Positions 41,600 through 55,755 are shown, counted from the first letter of the stretch. The stretch: DNA of 64,000 nt from Crossaster papposus (GCA_037893245.1 JBAIAA010001524.1:117168-181167); one strand, 5' to 3'. Numbers and translations are program-made. Notes: a model not told the origin generated them from the letters alone.

Positions 41600-42280
41600 C
41601 CTTTCCCTTTACATATTTCTTATGCACACTTCTTTCCCTTTACATATTTCTTATGCACACTTCTTTCCCTTTACATATTTCATATGCACACTTCTTTCCC
41701 TTTACATATTTCTTATGCACACTTCTTTCCCTTTACATATTTCTTATGCACACTTCTTTCCCTTTACATATTTCTTATGCACACTTCTTTCCCTTTACAT
41801 ATTTCTTATGCACACTTCTTTCCCTTTACATATTTCTTATGCACACTTCTTTCCCTTTACATATTTCTTATGCACACTTCTTTCCCTTTACATATTTCTT
41901 ATGCACACTTCTTTCCCTTTACATATTTCTTATGCACACTTCTTTCCCTTTACATATTTCTTATGCACACTTCTTTCCCTTTACATATTTCTTCTGCACA
42001 CTTCTTTCCCTTTACATATTTCTTATGCACACTTCTTTGCCTTTACATATTTATTATGCACACTTCTTTCCCTTTACATATTTCTTATGCACACTTCTTT
42101 CCCTTTACATATTAATGCACACTTCTTTCCCTTTACATATTTCTTATGCACACTTCTTTCCCTTTACATATTTATTATGCACACTTCTTTCCCTTTACAT
42201 ATTTCTTATGCACACTTCTTTCCCTTTACATATTTCTTATGCACACTTCTTTCCCTTTACATATTTCTTATGCACACTTC
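41600..42280 (+). repeat. Partial duplicate of 38.88-39.55 kb, offset 2,726 bp
   Basis: TTCATATG (38,956 and 41,682), TTCTGCAC and the 28-bp-monomer cassette (39,387 and 42,113) recur at exactly 2,726 bp. Homology is limited on the left by a deletion near 41,575 and on the right by one near 42,283, neither of which has a partner. Confidence 0.85.
42031..42180 (+). repeat. Cassette with 28-bp monomer, copy 7
   Basis: CTTTGCC, TTTATTATGC, ACATATTAATGC (TAA at 42,113) and TTTATTATGC. It is the last copy in the window. Confidence 0.87.
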
Positions 42281-42324
42281 TTTCCTTTACATATTTCTTA
42301 TGCACACTTCTTTCCCTTTACATA

Positions 42325-42360
42325 TTTCTTATGCACACTTCTCACTTCTTTCCCTTTACA
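42325..42360 (+). repeat. Monomer with internal short duplication
   Basis: CACACTTCTCACTTCTTTCCC contains a repeated CACTTCT, a small local duplication within a monomer. It lies among one-base deletions at 42,283 and upstream. Confidence 0.8.
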
Positions 42361-43769
42361 TATTTCTTATGCACACTTCTTTCCCTTTACATATTTCTTA
42401 TGCACACTTCTTTCCCTTTACATATTTCTTATGCACACTTCTTTCCCTTTACATATTTCTTATGCACACTTCTTTCCCTTTACATATTTCTTATGCACAC
42501 TTCTTTCCCTTTACATATTTCTTATGCACACTTCTTTCCCTTTACATATTTCTTATGCACACTTCTTTCCCTTTACATATTTCTTATGCACACTTCTTTC
42601 CCTTTACATATTTCTTATGCACACTTCTTTCCCTTTACATATTTCTTATGCACACTTCTTTCCCTTTACATATTTCTTATGCACACTTCTTTCCCTTTAC
42701 ATATTTCTTATGCACACTTCTTTCCCTTTACATATTTCTTATGCACACTTCTTTCCCTTTACATATTTCTTATGCACACTTCTTTCCCTTTACATATTTC
42801 TTATGCACACTTCTTTCCCTTTACATATTTCTTATGCACACTTCTTTCCCTTTACATATTTCTTATGCACACTTCTTTCCCTTTACATATTTCTTATGCA
42901 CACTTCTTTCCCTTTACATATTTCTTATGCACACTTCTTTCCCTTTACATATTTCTTATGCACACTTCTTTCCCTTTACATATTTCTTATGCACACTTCT
43001 TTCCCTTTACATATTTCTTATGCACACTTCTTTCCCTTTACATATTTCTTATGCACACTTCTTTCCCTTTACATATTTCTTATGCACACTTCTTTCCCTT
43101 TACATATTTCTTATGCACACTTCTTTCCCTTTACATATTTCTTATGCACACTTCTTTCCCTTTACATATTTCTTATGCACACTTCTTTCCCTTTACATAT
43201 TTCTTATGCACACTTCTTTCCCTTTACATATTTCTTATGCACACTTCTTTCCCTTTACATATTTCTTATGCACACTTCTTTCCCTTTACATATTTCTTAT
43301 GCACACTTCTTTCCCTTTACATATTTCTTATGCACACTTCTTTCCCTTTACATATTTCTTATGCACACTTCTTTCCCTTTACATATTTCTTATGCACACT
43401 TCTTTCCCTTTACATATTTCTTATGCACACTTCTTTCCCTTTACATATTTCTTATGCACACTTCTTTCCCTTTACATATTTCTTATGCACACTTCTTTCC
43501 CTTTACATATTTCTTATGCACACTTCTTTCCCTTTACATATTTCTTATGCACACTTCTTTCCCTTTACATATTTCTTATGCACACTTCTTTCCCTTTACA
43601 TATTTCTTATGCACACTTCTTTCCCTTTACATATTTCTTATGCACACTTCTTTCCCTTTACATATTTCTTATGCACACTTCTTTCCCTTTACATATTTCT
43701 TATGCACACTTCTTTCCCTTTACATATTTCTTATGCACACTTCTTTCCCTTTACATATTTCTTATGCAC

Positions 43770-43800
43770 ACTTCTTTCCCTTTAATCTTATTCTTATGCA
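43770..43800 (+). repeat. Degenerate monomer (CCCTTTAATCTTATTC)
   Basis: ACATATTTC is replaced by AATCTTATTC, giving a unit unlike any other in the window. It interrupts a long near-uniform run (about 42.36-44.44 kb) and supplies a TAA in one frame. Confidence 0.85.
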
Positions 43801-44598
43801 CACTTCTTTCCCTTTACATATTTCTTATGCACACTTCTTTCCCTTTACATATTTCTTATGCACACTTCTTTCCCTTTACATATTTCTTATGCACACTTCT
43901 TTCCCTTTACATATTTCTTATGCACACTTCTTTCCCTTTACATATTTCTTATGCACACTTCTTTCCCTTTACATATTTCTTATGCACACTTCTTTCCCTT
44001 TACATATTTCTTATGCACACTTCTTTCCCTTTACATATTTCTTATGCACACTTCTTTCCCTTTACATATTTCTTATGCACACTTCTTTCCCTTTACATAT
44101 TTCTTATGCACACTTCTTTCCCTTTACATATTTCTTATGCACACTTCTTTCCCTTTACATATTTCTTATGCACACTTCTTTCCCTTTACATATTTCTTAT
44201 GCACACTTCTTTCCCTTTACATATTTCTTATGCACACTTCTTTCCCTTTACATATTTCTTATGCACACTTCTTTCCCTTTACATATTTCTTATGCACACT
44301 TCTTTCCCTTTACATATTTCTTATGCACACTTCTTTCCCTTTACATATTTCTTATGCACACTTCTTTCCCTTTACATATTTCTTATGCACACTTCTTTCC
44401 CTTTACATATTTCTTATGCACACTTCTTTCCCTTTACATATTTATTATGCACACTTCTTTCCCTTTACATATTTCTTATGCACACTTCTTTCCCTTTACA
44501 TATTTCTTATGCACACTTCTTTCCCTTTACATATTTCTTATGCACACTTCTTTCCCTTTACATATTTCTTATGCACACTTCTTTCCCTTTACATATTT

Positions 44599-44635
44599 AA
44601 CTCGAGGGCTTGTTCCCAAATCATGTGTTTATTTC
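44599..44635 (+). repeat. Variant unit with TTCCCAAATCATGTG core
   Basis: C-to-A breaks the inverted repeat. One monomer later comes TATTGTCTTATG, with an inserted base. Both changes are repeated 876 bp downstream at 45,475 and 45,541. Confidence 0.94.
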
Positions 44636-45474
44636 TTATGCACACTTCTTTCCCTTTACATATTGTCTTATGCACACTTTCTTTCCCTTTACATATTTCT
44701 TATGCACACTTCTTTCCCTTTACATATTTCTTATGCACACTTCTTTCCCTTTACATATTTCTTATGCACACTTCTTTCCCTTTACATATTTCTTATGCAC
44801 ACTTCTTTCCCTTTACATATTTCTTATGCACACTTCTTTCCCTTTACATATTTCTTATGCACACTTCTTTCCCTTTACATATTTCTTATGCACACTTCTT
44901 TCCCTTTACATATTTCTTATGCACACTTCTTTCCCTTTACATATTTCTTATGCACACTTCTTTCCCTTTACATATTTCTTATGCACACTTCTTTCCCTTT
45001 ACATATTTCTTATGCACACTTCTTTTCCCTTTACATATTTCTTATGCACACTTCTTTCCCTTTACATATTTCTTATGCACACTTCTTTCCCTTTACATAT
45101 TTCTTATGCACACTTCTTTCCCTTTACATATTTCTTATGCACACTTCTTTCCCTTTACATATTTCTTATGCACACTTCTTTCCCTTTACATATTTCTTAT
45201 GCACACTTCTTTCCCTTTACATATTTCTTATGCACACTTCTTTCCCTTTACATATTTCTTATGCACACTTCTTTCCCTTTACATATTTCTTATGCACACT
45301 TCTTTCCCTTTACATATTTCTTATGCACACTTCTTTCCCTTTACATATTTCTTATGCACACTTCTTTCCCTTTACATATTTCTTATGCACACTTCTTTCC
45401 CTTTACATATTTCTTATGCACACTTCTTTCCCTTTACATATTTCTTATGCACACTTCTTTCCCTTTACATATTT

Positions 45475-45511
45475 AACTCGAGGGCTTGTTCCCAAATCAT
45501 GTGTTTATTTC
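45475..45511 (+). repeat. Variant unit with TTCCCAAATCATGTG core, second copy
   Basis: Partner of 44,599 at 876 bp (27 monomers plus three inserted bases). The TATTGTCTTATG monomer follows at the same distance, so the two belong to one duplicated segment. Fifty-one monomers follow. Confidence 0.94.
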
Positions 45512-47093
45512 TTATGCACACTTCTTTCCCTTTACATATTGTCTTATGCACACTTCTTTCCCTTTACATATTTCTTATGCACACTTCTTTCCCTTTACAT
45601 ATTTCTTATGCACACTTCTTTCCCTTTACATATTTCTTATGCACAATTCTTTCCCTTTACATATTTCTTATGCACACTTCTTTTCCCTTTACATATTTCT
45701 TATGCACACTTCTTTCCCTTTACATATTTCTTATGCACACTTCTTTCCCTTTACATATTTCTTATGCACACTTCTTTCCCTTTACATATTTCTTATGCAC
45801 ACTTCTTTCCCTTTACATATTTCTTATGCACACTTCTTTCCCTTTACATATTTCTTATGCACACTTCTTTCCCTTTACATATTTCTTATGCACACTTCTT
45901 TCCCTTTACATATTTCTTATGCACACTTATTTCCCTTTACATATTTCTTATGCACACTTCTTTCCCTTTACATATTTCTTATGCACACTTCTTTCCCTTT
46001 ACATATTTCTTATGCACACTTCTTTCCCTTTACATATTTCTTATGCACACTTCTTTCCCTTTACATATTTCTTATGCACACTTCTTTCCCTTTACATATT
46101 TCTTATGCACACTTCTTTCCCTTTACATATTTCTTATGCACACTTCTTTACCTTTACATATTTCTTATGCACACTTCTTTCCCTTTACATATTTCTTATG
46201 CACACTTCTTTCCCTTTACATATTTCTTATGCACACTTCTTTCCCTTTACATATTTCTTATGCACACTTCTTTCCCTTTACATATTTCTTATGCACACTT
46301 CTTTCCCTTTACATATTTCTTATGCACACTTCTTTCCCTTTACATATTTCTTATGCACACTTCTTTCCCTTTACATATTTCTTATGCACACTTCTTTCCC
46401 TTTACATATTTCTTATGCACACTTCTTTCCCTTTACATATTTCTTATGCACACTTCTTTCCCTTTACATATTTCTTACGCACACTTCTTTCCCTTTACAT
46501 ATTTCTTATGCACACTTCTTTCCCTTTACATATTTCTTATGCACACTTCTTTCCCTTTACATATTTCTTATGCACACTTCTTTCCCTTTACATATTTCTT
46601 ATGCACACTTCTTTCCCTTTACATATTTCTTATGCACACTTCTTTCCCTTTACATATTTCTTATGCACACTTCTTTCCCTTTACATATTTCTTATGCACA
46701 CTTCTTTCCCTTTACATATTTCTTATGCACACTTCTTTCCCTTTACATATTTCTTATGCACACTTCTTTCCCTTTACATATTTCTTATGTACACTTCTTT
46801 CCCTTTACATATTTCTTATGCACACTTCTTTCCCTTTACATATTTCTTATGCACACTTCTTTCCCTTTACATATTTCTTATGCACACTTCTTTCCCTTTA
46901 CATATTTCTTATGCACACTTCTTTCCCTTTACATATTTCTTATGCACACTTCTTTCCCTTTACATATTTCTTATGCACACTTCTTTCCCTTTACATATTT
47001 CTTATGCACACTTCTTTCCCTTTACATATTTCTTATGCACACTTCTTTCCCTTTACATATTTCTTATGCACACTTCTTTCCCTTTACATATTT

Positions 47094-47130
47094 AACTCGA
47101 GGGCTTGTTCCCACATCATGTGTTTATTTC
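47094..47130 (+). repeat. Single variant unit
   Basis: Consensus. Forty-one monomers follow, including CTTATTTCC monomers at about 47.3 and 47.5 kb and a TTTTCCC insertion near 47,860. Confidence 0.94.
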
Positions 47131-48401
47131 TTATGCACACTTCTTTCCCTTTACATATTTCTTATGCACACTTCTTTCCCTTTACATATTTCTTATGCAC
47201 ACTTCTTTCCCTTTACATATTTCTTATGCACACTTCTTTCCCTTTACATATTTCTTATGCACACTTCTTTCCCTTTACATATTTCTTATGCACACTTATT
47301 TCCCTTTACATATTTCTTATGCACACTTCTTTCCCTTTACATATTTCTTATGCACACTTCTTTCCCTTTACATATTTCTTATGCACACTTCTTTCCCTTT
47401 ACATATTTCTTATGCACACTTCTTTCCCTTTACATATTTCTTATGCACACTTCTTTCCCTTTACATATTTCTTATGCACACTTATTTCCCTTTACATATT
47501 TCTTATGCACACTTCTTTCCCTTTACATATTTCTTATGCACACTTCTTTCCCTTTACATATTTCTTATGCACACTTCTTTCCCTTTACATATTTCTTATG
47601 CACACTTCTTTCCCTTTACATATTTCTTATGCACACTTCTTTCCCTTTACATATTTCTTATGCACACTTCTTTCCCTTTACATATTTCTTATGCACACTT
47701 CTTTCCCTTTACATATTTCTTATGCACACTTCTTTCCCTTTACATATTTCTTATGCACACTTCTTTCCCTTTACATATTTCTTATGCACACTTCTTTCCC
47801 TTTACATATTTCTTATGCACACTTCTTTCCCTTTACATATATCTTATGCACACTTCTTTTCCCTTTACATATTTCTTATGCACACTTCTTTCCCTTTACA
47901 TAATTCTTATGCACACTTCTTTCCCTTTACATATTTCTTATGCACACTTCTTTCCCTTTACATATTTCTTATGCACACTTCTTTCCCTTTACATATTTCT
48001 TATGCACACTTCTTTCCCTTTACATATTTCTTATGCACACTTCTTTCCCTTTACATATTTCTTATGCACACTTCTTTCCCTTTACACATTTCTTATGCAC
48101 ACTTCTTTCCCTTTACATATTTCTTATGCACACTTCTTTCCCTTTACATATTTCTTATGCACACTTCTTTCCCTTTACATATTTCTTATGCACACTTCTT
48201 TCCCTTTACATATTTCTTATGCACACTTCTGTCCCTTTACATATTTCTTATGCACACTTCTTTCCCTTTACATATTTCTTATGCACACTTCTTTCCCTTT
48301 ACATATTTCTTATGCACACTTCTTTCCCTTTACATATTTCTTATGCACACTTCTTTCCCTTTACATATTTCTTATGCACACTTCTTTCCCTTTACATATT
48401 T

Positions 48402-48438
48402 AACTCGAGGGCTTGTTCCCACATCATGTGTTTATTTC
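48402..48438 (+). repeat. Single variant unit
   Basis: Consensus. Exactly 21 monomers follow, two of which, in succession, are TTCGTATG near 48,563 and 48,594. Confidence 0.94.
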
Positions 48439-49088
48439 TTATGCACACTTCTTTCCCTTTACATATTTCTTATGCACACTTCTTTCCCTTTACATATTTC
48501 TTATGCACACTTCTTTCCCTTTACATATTTCTTATGCACACTTCTTTCCCTTTACATATTTCGTATGCACACTTCTTTCCCTTTACATATTTCGTATGCA
48601 CACTTCTTTCCCTTTACATATTTCTTATGCACACTTCTTTCCCTTTACATATTTCTTATGCACACTTCTTTCCCTTTACATATTTCTTATGCACACTTCT
48701 TTCCCTTTACATATTTCTTATGCACACTTCTTTCCCTTTACATATTTCTTATGCACACTTCTTTCCCTTTACATATTTCTTATGCACACTTCTTTCCCTT
48801 TACATATTTCTTATGCACACTTCTTTCCCTTTACATATTTCTTATGCACACTTTTTTCCCTTTACATATTTCTTATGCACACTTCTTTCCCTTTACATAT
48901 TTCTTATGCACACTTCTTTCCCTTTACATATTTCTTATGCACACTTCTTTCCCTTTACATATTTCTTATGCACACTTCTTTCCCTTTACATATTTCTTAT
49001 GCACACTGCTTTCCCTTTACATATTTCTGATGCACACTTCTTTCCCTTTACATATTTCTTATGCACACTTCTTTCCCTTTACATATTT

Positions 49089-49125
49089 AACTCGAGGGCT
49101 TGTTCCCACATCATGTGTTTATTTC
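49089..49125 (+). repeat. Single variant unit
   Basis: Consensus. Preceded by a TTCTGATG monomer and followed by exactly 13 monomers. Confidence 0.94.
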
Positions 49126-49527
49126 TTATGCACACTTCTTTCCCTTTACATATTTCTTATGCACACTTCTTTCCCTTTACATATTTCTTATGCACACTTC
49201 TTTCCCTTTACATATTTCTTATGCACACTTCTTTCCCTTTACATATTTCTTATGCACACTTCTTTCCCTTTACATATTTCTTATGCACACTTCTTTCCCT
49301 TTACATATTTCTTATGCACACTTCTTTCCCTTTACATATTTCTTATGCACACTTCTTTCCCTTTACATATTTCTTATGCACACTTCTTTCCCTTTACATA
49401 TTTCTTATGCACACTTCTTTCCCTTTACATATTTCTTATGCACACTTCTTTCCCTTTACATATTTCTTATGCACACTTCTTTCCCTTTACATATTTCTTA
49501 TGCACACTTCTTTCCCTTTACATATTT

Positions 49528-49564
49528 AACTCGAGGGCTTGTCCCGACATCATGTGTTTATTTC
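49528..49564 (+). repeat. Variant unit with CTTGTCCCGAC core
   Basis: It carries the same double change as 29,881 and 34,629, about 15-20 kb away, with different flanking spacing. Exactly 12 monomers follow. Confidence 0.94.
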
Positions 49565-49935
49565 TTATGCACACTTCTTTCCCTTTACATATTTCTTATG
49601 CACACTTCTTTCCCTTTACATATTTCTTATGCACACTTCTTTCCCTTTACATATTTCTTATGCACACTTCTTTCCCTTTACATATTTCTTATGCACACTT
49701 CTTTGCCTTTACATATTTCTTATGCACACTTCTTTCCCTTTACATATTTCTTATGCACACTTCTTTCCCTTTACATATTTATTATGCACACTTCTTTCCC
49801 TTTACATATTTCTTATGCACACTTCTTTCCCTTTACATATTTCTTATGCACACTTCTTTCCCTTTACATATTTCTTATGCACACTTCTTTCCCTTTACAT
49901 ATTTCTTATGCACACTTCTTTCCCTTTACATATTT

Positions 49936-49972
49936 AACTCGAGGGCTTGTTCCCACATCATGTGTTTATTTC
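49936..49972 (+). repeat. Single variant unit
   Basis: Consensus. Exactly 27 monomers follow; TTCTGATG monomers occur at about 50,067 and 50,470. Confidence 0.94.
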
Positions 49973-50808
49973 TTATGCACACTTCTTTCCCTTTACATAT
50001 TTCTTATGCACACTTCTTTCCCTTTACATATTTCTTATGCACACTTCTTTCCCTTTACATATTTCTGATGCACACTTCTTTCCCTTTACATATTTCTTAT
50101 GCACACTTCTTTCCCTTTACATATTTCTTATGCACACTTCTTTCCCTTTACATATTTCTTATGCACACTTCTTTCCCTTTACATATTTCTTATGCACACT
50201 TCTTTCCCTTTACATATTTCTTATGCACACTTCTTTCCCTTTACATATTTCTTATGCACACTTCTTTCCCTTTACATATTTCTTATGCACACTTCTTTCC
50301 CTTTACATATTTCTTATGCACACTTCTTTCCCTTTACATATTTCTTATGCACACTTCTTTCCCTTTACATATTTCTTATGCACACTTCTTTCCCTTTACA
50401 TATTTCTTATGCACACTTCTTTCCCTTTACACATTTCTTATGCACACTTCTTTCCCTTTACATATTTCTGATGCACACTTCTTTCTCTTTACATATTTCT
50501 TATGCACACTTCTTTCCCTTTACATATTTCTTATGCACACTTCTTTCCCTTTACATATTTCTTATGCACACTTCTTTCCCTTTACATATTTCTTATGCAC
50601 ACTTCTTTCCCTTTACATATTTCTTATGCACACTTCTTTCCCTTTACATATTTCTTATGCACACTTCTTTCTCTTTACATATTTCTTATGCACACTTCTT
50701 TCCCTTTACATATTTCTTATGCACACTTCTTTCCCTTTACATATTTCTTATGCACACTTCTTTCCCTTTACATATTTCTTATGCACACTTCTTTCCCTTT
50801 ACATATTT

Positions 50809-50845
50809 AACTCGAGGGCTTGTTCCCACATCATGTGTTTATTTC
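50809..50845 (+). repeat. Single variant unit
   Basis: Consensus. Sixty-eight monomers follow, one of 30 bp near 52,199 beside TTCGTATGCACATTTATTTCC, the most changed monomer of that stretch. Confidence 0.94.
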
Positions 50846-52951
50846 TTATGCACACTTCTTTCCCTTTACATATTTCTTATGCACACTTCTTTCCCTTTAC
50901 ATATTTCTTATGCACACTTCTTTCCCTTTACATATTTCTTATGCACACTTCTTTCCCTTTACATATTTCTTATGCACACTTCTTTCCCTTTACATATTTC
51001 TTATGCACACTTATTTCCCTTTACATATTTCTTATGCACACTTCTTTCCCTTTACATATTTCTTATGCACACTTCTTTCCCTTTACATATTTCTTATGCA
51101 CACTTCTTTCCCTTTACATATTTCTTATGCACACTTCTTTCCCTTTACATATTTCTTATGCACACTTCTTTCCCTTTACATATTTCTTATGCACACTTCT
51201 TTCCCTTTACATATTTCTTATGCACACTTCTTTCCCTTTACATATTTCTTATGCACACTTCTTTCCCTTTACATATTTCTTATGCACACTTCTTTCCCTT
51301 TACATATTTCTTATGCACACTTCTTTCCCTTTACATATTTCTTATGCACACTTCTTTCCCTTTACATATTTCTTATGCACACTTCTTTCCCTTTACATAT
51401 TTCTTATGCACACTTCTTTCCCTTTACATATTTCTTATGCACACTTCTTTCCCTTTACATATTTATTATGCACACTTCTTTCCCTTTACATATTTCTTAT
51501 GCACACTTCTTTCCCTTTACATATTTCTTATGCACACTTCTTTCCCTTTACATATTTCTTATGCACACTTCTTTCCCTTTACATATTTCTTATGCACACT
51601 TCTTTCCCTTTACATATTTATTATGCACACTTCTTTCCCTTTACATATTTCTTATGCACACTTCTTTCCCTTTACATATTTCTTATGCACACTTCTTTCC
51701 CTTTACATATTTCTTATGCACACTTCTTTCCCTTTACATATTTCTTATGCACACTTCTTTCCCTTTACATATTTCTTATGCACACTTCTTTCCCTTTACA
51801 TATTTCTTATGCACACTTCTTTCCCTTTACATATTTCTTATGCACACTTCTTTCCCTTTACATATTTCTTATGCACACTTCTTTCCCTTTACATATTTCT
51901 TATGCACACTTCTTTCCCTTTACATATTTCTTATGCACACTTATTTCCCTTTACATATTTCTTATGCACACTTCTTTCCCTTTACATATTTCTTATGCAC
52001 ACTTCTTTCCCTTTACATATTTCTTATGCACACTTCTTTCCCTTTACATATTTCTTATGCACACTTCTTTCTCTTTACATATTTCTTATGCACACTTCTT
52101 TCCCTTTACATATTTCTTATGCACACTTCTTTCCCTTTACATATTTCGTATGCACATTTATTTCCCTTTACATATTTCTTATGCACACTTCTTTCCCTTT
52201 ATTATTTCTTATGCACACTTCTTTCCATTTACATATTTCTTATGCACACTTCTTTCCATTTACATATTTCTTATGCACACTTCTTTCCCTTTACATATTT
52301 CTTATGCACACTTCTTTCCCTTTACATATTTCTTATGCACACTTCTTTCCCTTTACATATTTCTTATGCACACTTCTTTCCCTTTACATATTTCTTATGC
52401 ACACTTCTTTCCCTTTACATATTTCTTATGCACACTTCTTTCCCTTTACATATTTCTTATGCACACTTCTTTCCCTTTACATATTTCTTATGCACACTTC
52501 TTTCCCTTTACATATTTCTTATGCACACTTCTTTCCCTTTACATATTTCTTATGCACACTTCTTTCTCTTTACATATTTCTTATGCACACTTCTTTCCCT
52601 TTACATATTTATTATGCACACTTCTTTCCCTTTAAATATTTCTTATGCACACTTCTTTCCCTTTACATATTTCTTATGCACACTTCTTTCCCTTTACATA
52701 TTTCTTATGCACACTTTTTTCCCTTTACATATTTCTTATGCACACTTCTTTCCCTTTACATATTTCTTATGCACACTTCTTTCCCTTTACATATTTCTTA
52801 TGCACACTTCTTTCCCTTTACATATTTCTTATGCACACTTCTTTCCCTTTACATATTTCTTATGCACACTTCTTTCCCTTTACATATTTCTTATGCACAC
52901 TTCTTTCCCTTTACATATTTCTTATGCACACTTCTTTCCCTTTACATATTT

Positions 52952-53117
52952 AACTCGAGGGCTTGTTCCCACATCATGTGTTTATTTCTTATGCACACTT
53001 CTTTCCCTTTACATATTTCTTATGCACACTTCTTTCCCTTTACATATTTCTTATGCACACTTCTTTCCCTTTACATATTTAACTCGAGGGCTTGTTCCCA
53101 CATCATGTGTTTATTTC
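52952..53117 (+). repeat. Variant-unit pair with three monomers between, second copy
   Basis: Units at 52,952-52,988 and 53,081-53,117, spaced 129 bp like the pair at 16,631. Exactly 110 monomers follow with no variant unit. Confidence 0.95.
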
Positions 53118-53566
53118 TTATGCACACTTCTTTCCCTTTACATATTTCTTATGCACACTTCTTTCCCTTTACATATTTCTTATGCACACTTCTTTCCCTT
53201 TACATATTTCTTATGCACACTTCTTTCCCTTTACATATTTCTTATGCACACTTCTTTCCCTTTACATATTTCTTATGCACACTTCTTTCCCTTTACATAT
53301 TTCTTATGCACACTTCTTTCCCTTTACATATTTCTTATGCACACTTCTTTCCCTTTACATATTTCTTATGCACACTTCTTTCCCTTTACATATTTCTTAT
53401 GCACACTTCTTTCCCTTTACATATTTATTATGCACACTTCTTTCCCTTTACATATTTCTTATGCACACTTCTTTCCCTTTACATATTTCTTATGCACACT
53501 TCTTTCCCTTTACATATTTCTTATGCACACTTCTTTCCCTTTACATATTTCTTATGCACACTTCTT

Positions 53567-55755
53567 TTCTTTTACATATTTCTTATGCACACTTCTTTCC
53601 CTTTACATATTTCTTATGCACACTTCTTTCCCTTTACATATTTCTTATGCACACTTCTTTCCCTTTACATATTTCTTATGCACACTTCTTTCCCTTTACA
53701 TATTTCTTATGCACACTTCTTTCCATTTACATATTTCTTATGCACACTTCTTTCACTTTACATATTTTGTATGCACACTTCTTTCCCTTTACATATTTCT
53801 TATGCACACTTCTTTCCCTTTACATATTTCTTATGCACACTTCTTTCCCTTTACATATTTCTTATGCACACTTCTTTCCCTTTACATATTTCTTATGCAC
53901 ACTTCTTTCCCTTTACATATTTCTTATGCACACTTCTTTCCCTTTACATATTTATTATGCACACTTCTTTCCCTTTACATATTTATTATGCACACTTCTT
54001 TCCCTTTACATATTTCTTATGCACACTTCTTTCCCTTTACATATTTCTTATGCACACTTCTTTCCCTTTACATATTTCTTATGCACACTTCTTTCCCTTT
54101 ACATATTTCTTATGCACACTTCTTTCCCTTTACATATTTCTTATGCACACTTCTTTCCCTTTACATATTTCTTATGCACACTTCTTTCCCTTTACATATT
54201 TCTTATGCACACTTCTTTCCCTTTACATATTTCTTATGCACACTTCTTTCCCTTTACATATTTCTTATGCACACTTCTTTCCCTTTACATATTTCTTATG
54301 CACACTTCTTTCCCTTTACATATTTCTTATGCACACTTCTTTCCCTTTACATATTTCTTATGCACACTTCTTTCCCTTTACATATTTCTTATGCACACTT
54401 CTTTCCCTTTACATATTTCTTATGCACACTTCTTTCCCTTTACATATTTCTTATGCACACTTCTTTCCCTTTACATATTTCTTATGCACACTTCTTTTCC
54501 TTTACATATTTCTTATGCACACTTCTTTCCCTTTACATATTTCTTATGCACACTTCTTTCCCTTTACATATTTCTTATGCACAATTATTTCCCTTTACAT
54601 ATTTCTTATGCACACTTCTTTCCCTTTACATATTTCTTATGCACACTTCTTTCCATTTACATATTTCTTATGCACACTTCTTTCACTTTACATATTTTGT
54701 ATGCACACTTCTTTCCCTTTACATATTTCTTATGCACACTTCTTTCCCTTTACATATTTCTTATGCACACTTCTTTCCCTTTACATATTTCTTATGCACA
54801 CTTCTTTCCCTTTACATATTTCTTATGCACACTTCTTTCCCTTTACATATTTCTTATGCACACTTCTTTCCCTTTACATATTTATTATGCACACTTCTTT
54901 CCCTTTACATATTTCTTATGCACACTTCTTTCCCTTTACATATTTCTTATGCACACTTCTTTCCCTTTACATATTTCTTATGCACACTTCTTTCCCTTTA
55001 CATATTTCTTATGCACACTTCTTTCCCTTTACATATTTCTTATGCACACTTCTTTCCCTTTACATATTTCTTATGCACACTTCTTTCCCTTTACATATTT
55101 CTTATGCACACTTCTTTCCCTTTACATATTTCTTATGCACACTTCTTTCCCTTTACATATTTCTTATGCACACTTCTTTCCCTTTACATATTTCTTATGC
55201 ACACTTCTTTCCCTTTACATATTTCTTATGCACACTTCTTTCCCTTTACATATTTCTTATGCACACTTCTTTCCCTTTACATATTTCTTATGCACACTTC
55301 TTTCCCTTTACATATTTCTTATGCACACTTCTTTCCCTTTACATATTTCTTATGCACACTTCTTTCCCTTTACATATTTCTTATGCACACTTCTTTCCCT
55401 TTACATATTTCTTATGCACACTTCTTTCCCTTTACATATTTCTTATGCACACTTCTTTCCCTTTACATATTTCTTATGCACACTTCTTTCCCTTTACATA
55501 TTTCTTATGCACACTTCTTTCCATTTACATATTTCTTATGCACACTTCTTTCACTTTACATATTTTGTATGCACACTTCTTTCCCTTTACATATTTCTTA
55601 TGCACACTTCTTTCCCTTTACATATTTCTTATGCACACTTCTTTCCCTTTACATATTTCTTATGCACACTTCTTTCCCTTTACATATTTCTTATGCACAC
55701 TTCTTTCCCTTTACATATTTCTTATGCACACTTCTTTCCCTTTACATATTTATTA
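53567..55755 (+). repeat. Higher-order repeat, three copies at 930 bp (30 monomers) then 868 bp (28 monomers)
   Basis: An ordered set of point changes recurs: CCATTTAC, CTTTCACTTTAC in the next monomer, ATTTTGTATG at its end, and later TTTATTATG. CCATTTAC lies at 53,721, 54,651 and 55,519, ATTTTGTATG near 53,764, 54,694 and 55,562, and TTTATTATG at 53,951, 54,881 and 55,749. A TTTTC change at 53,568/54,498 is shared by the first two copies only. The offset drops by exactly two monomers between copies. Confidence 0.9.
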
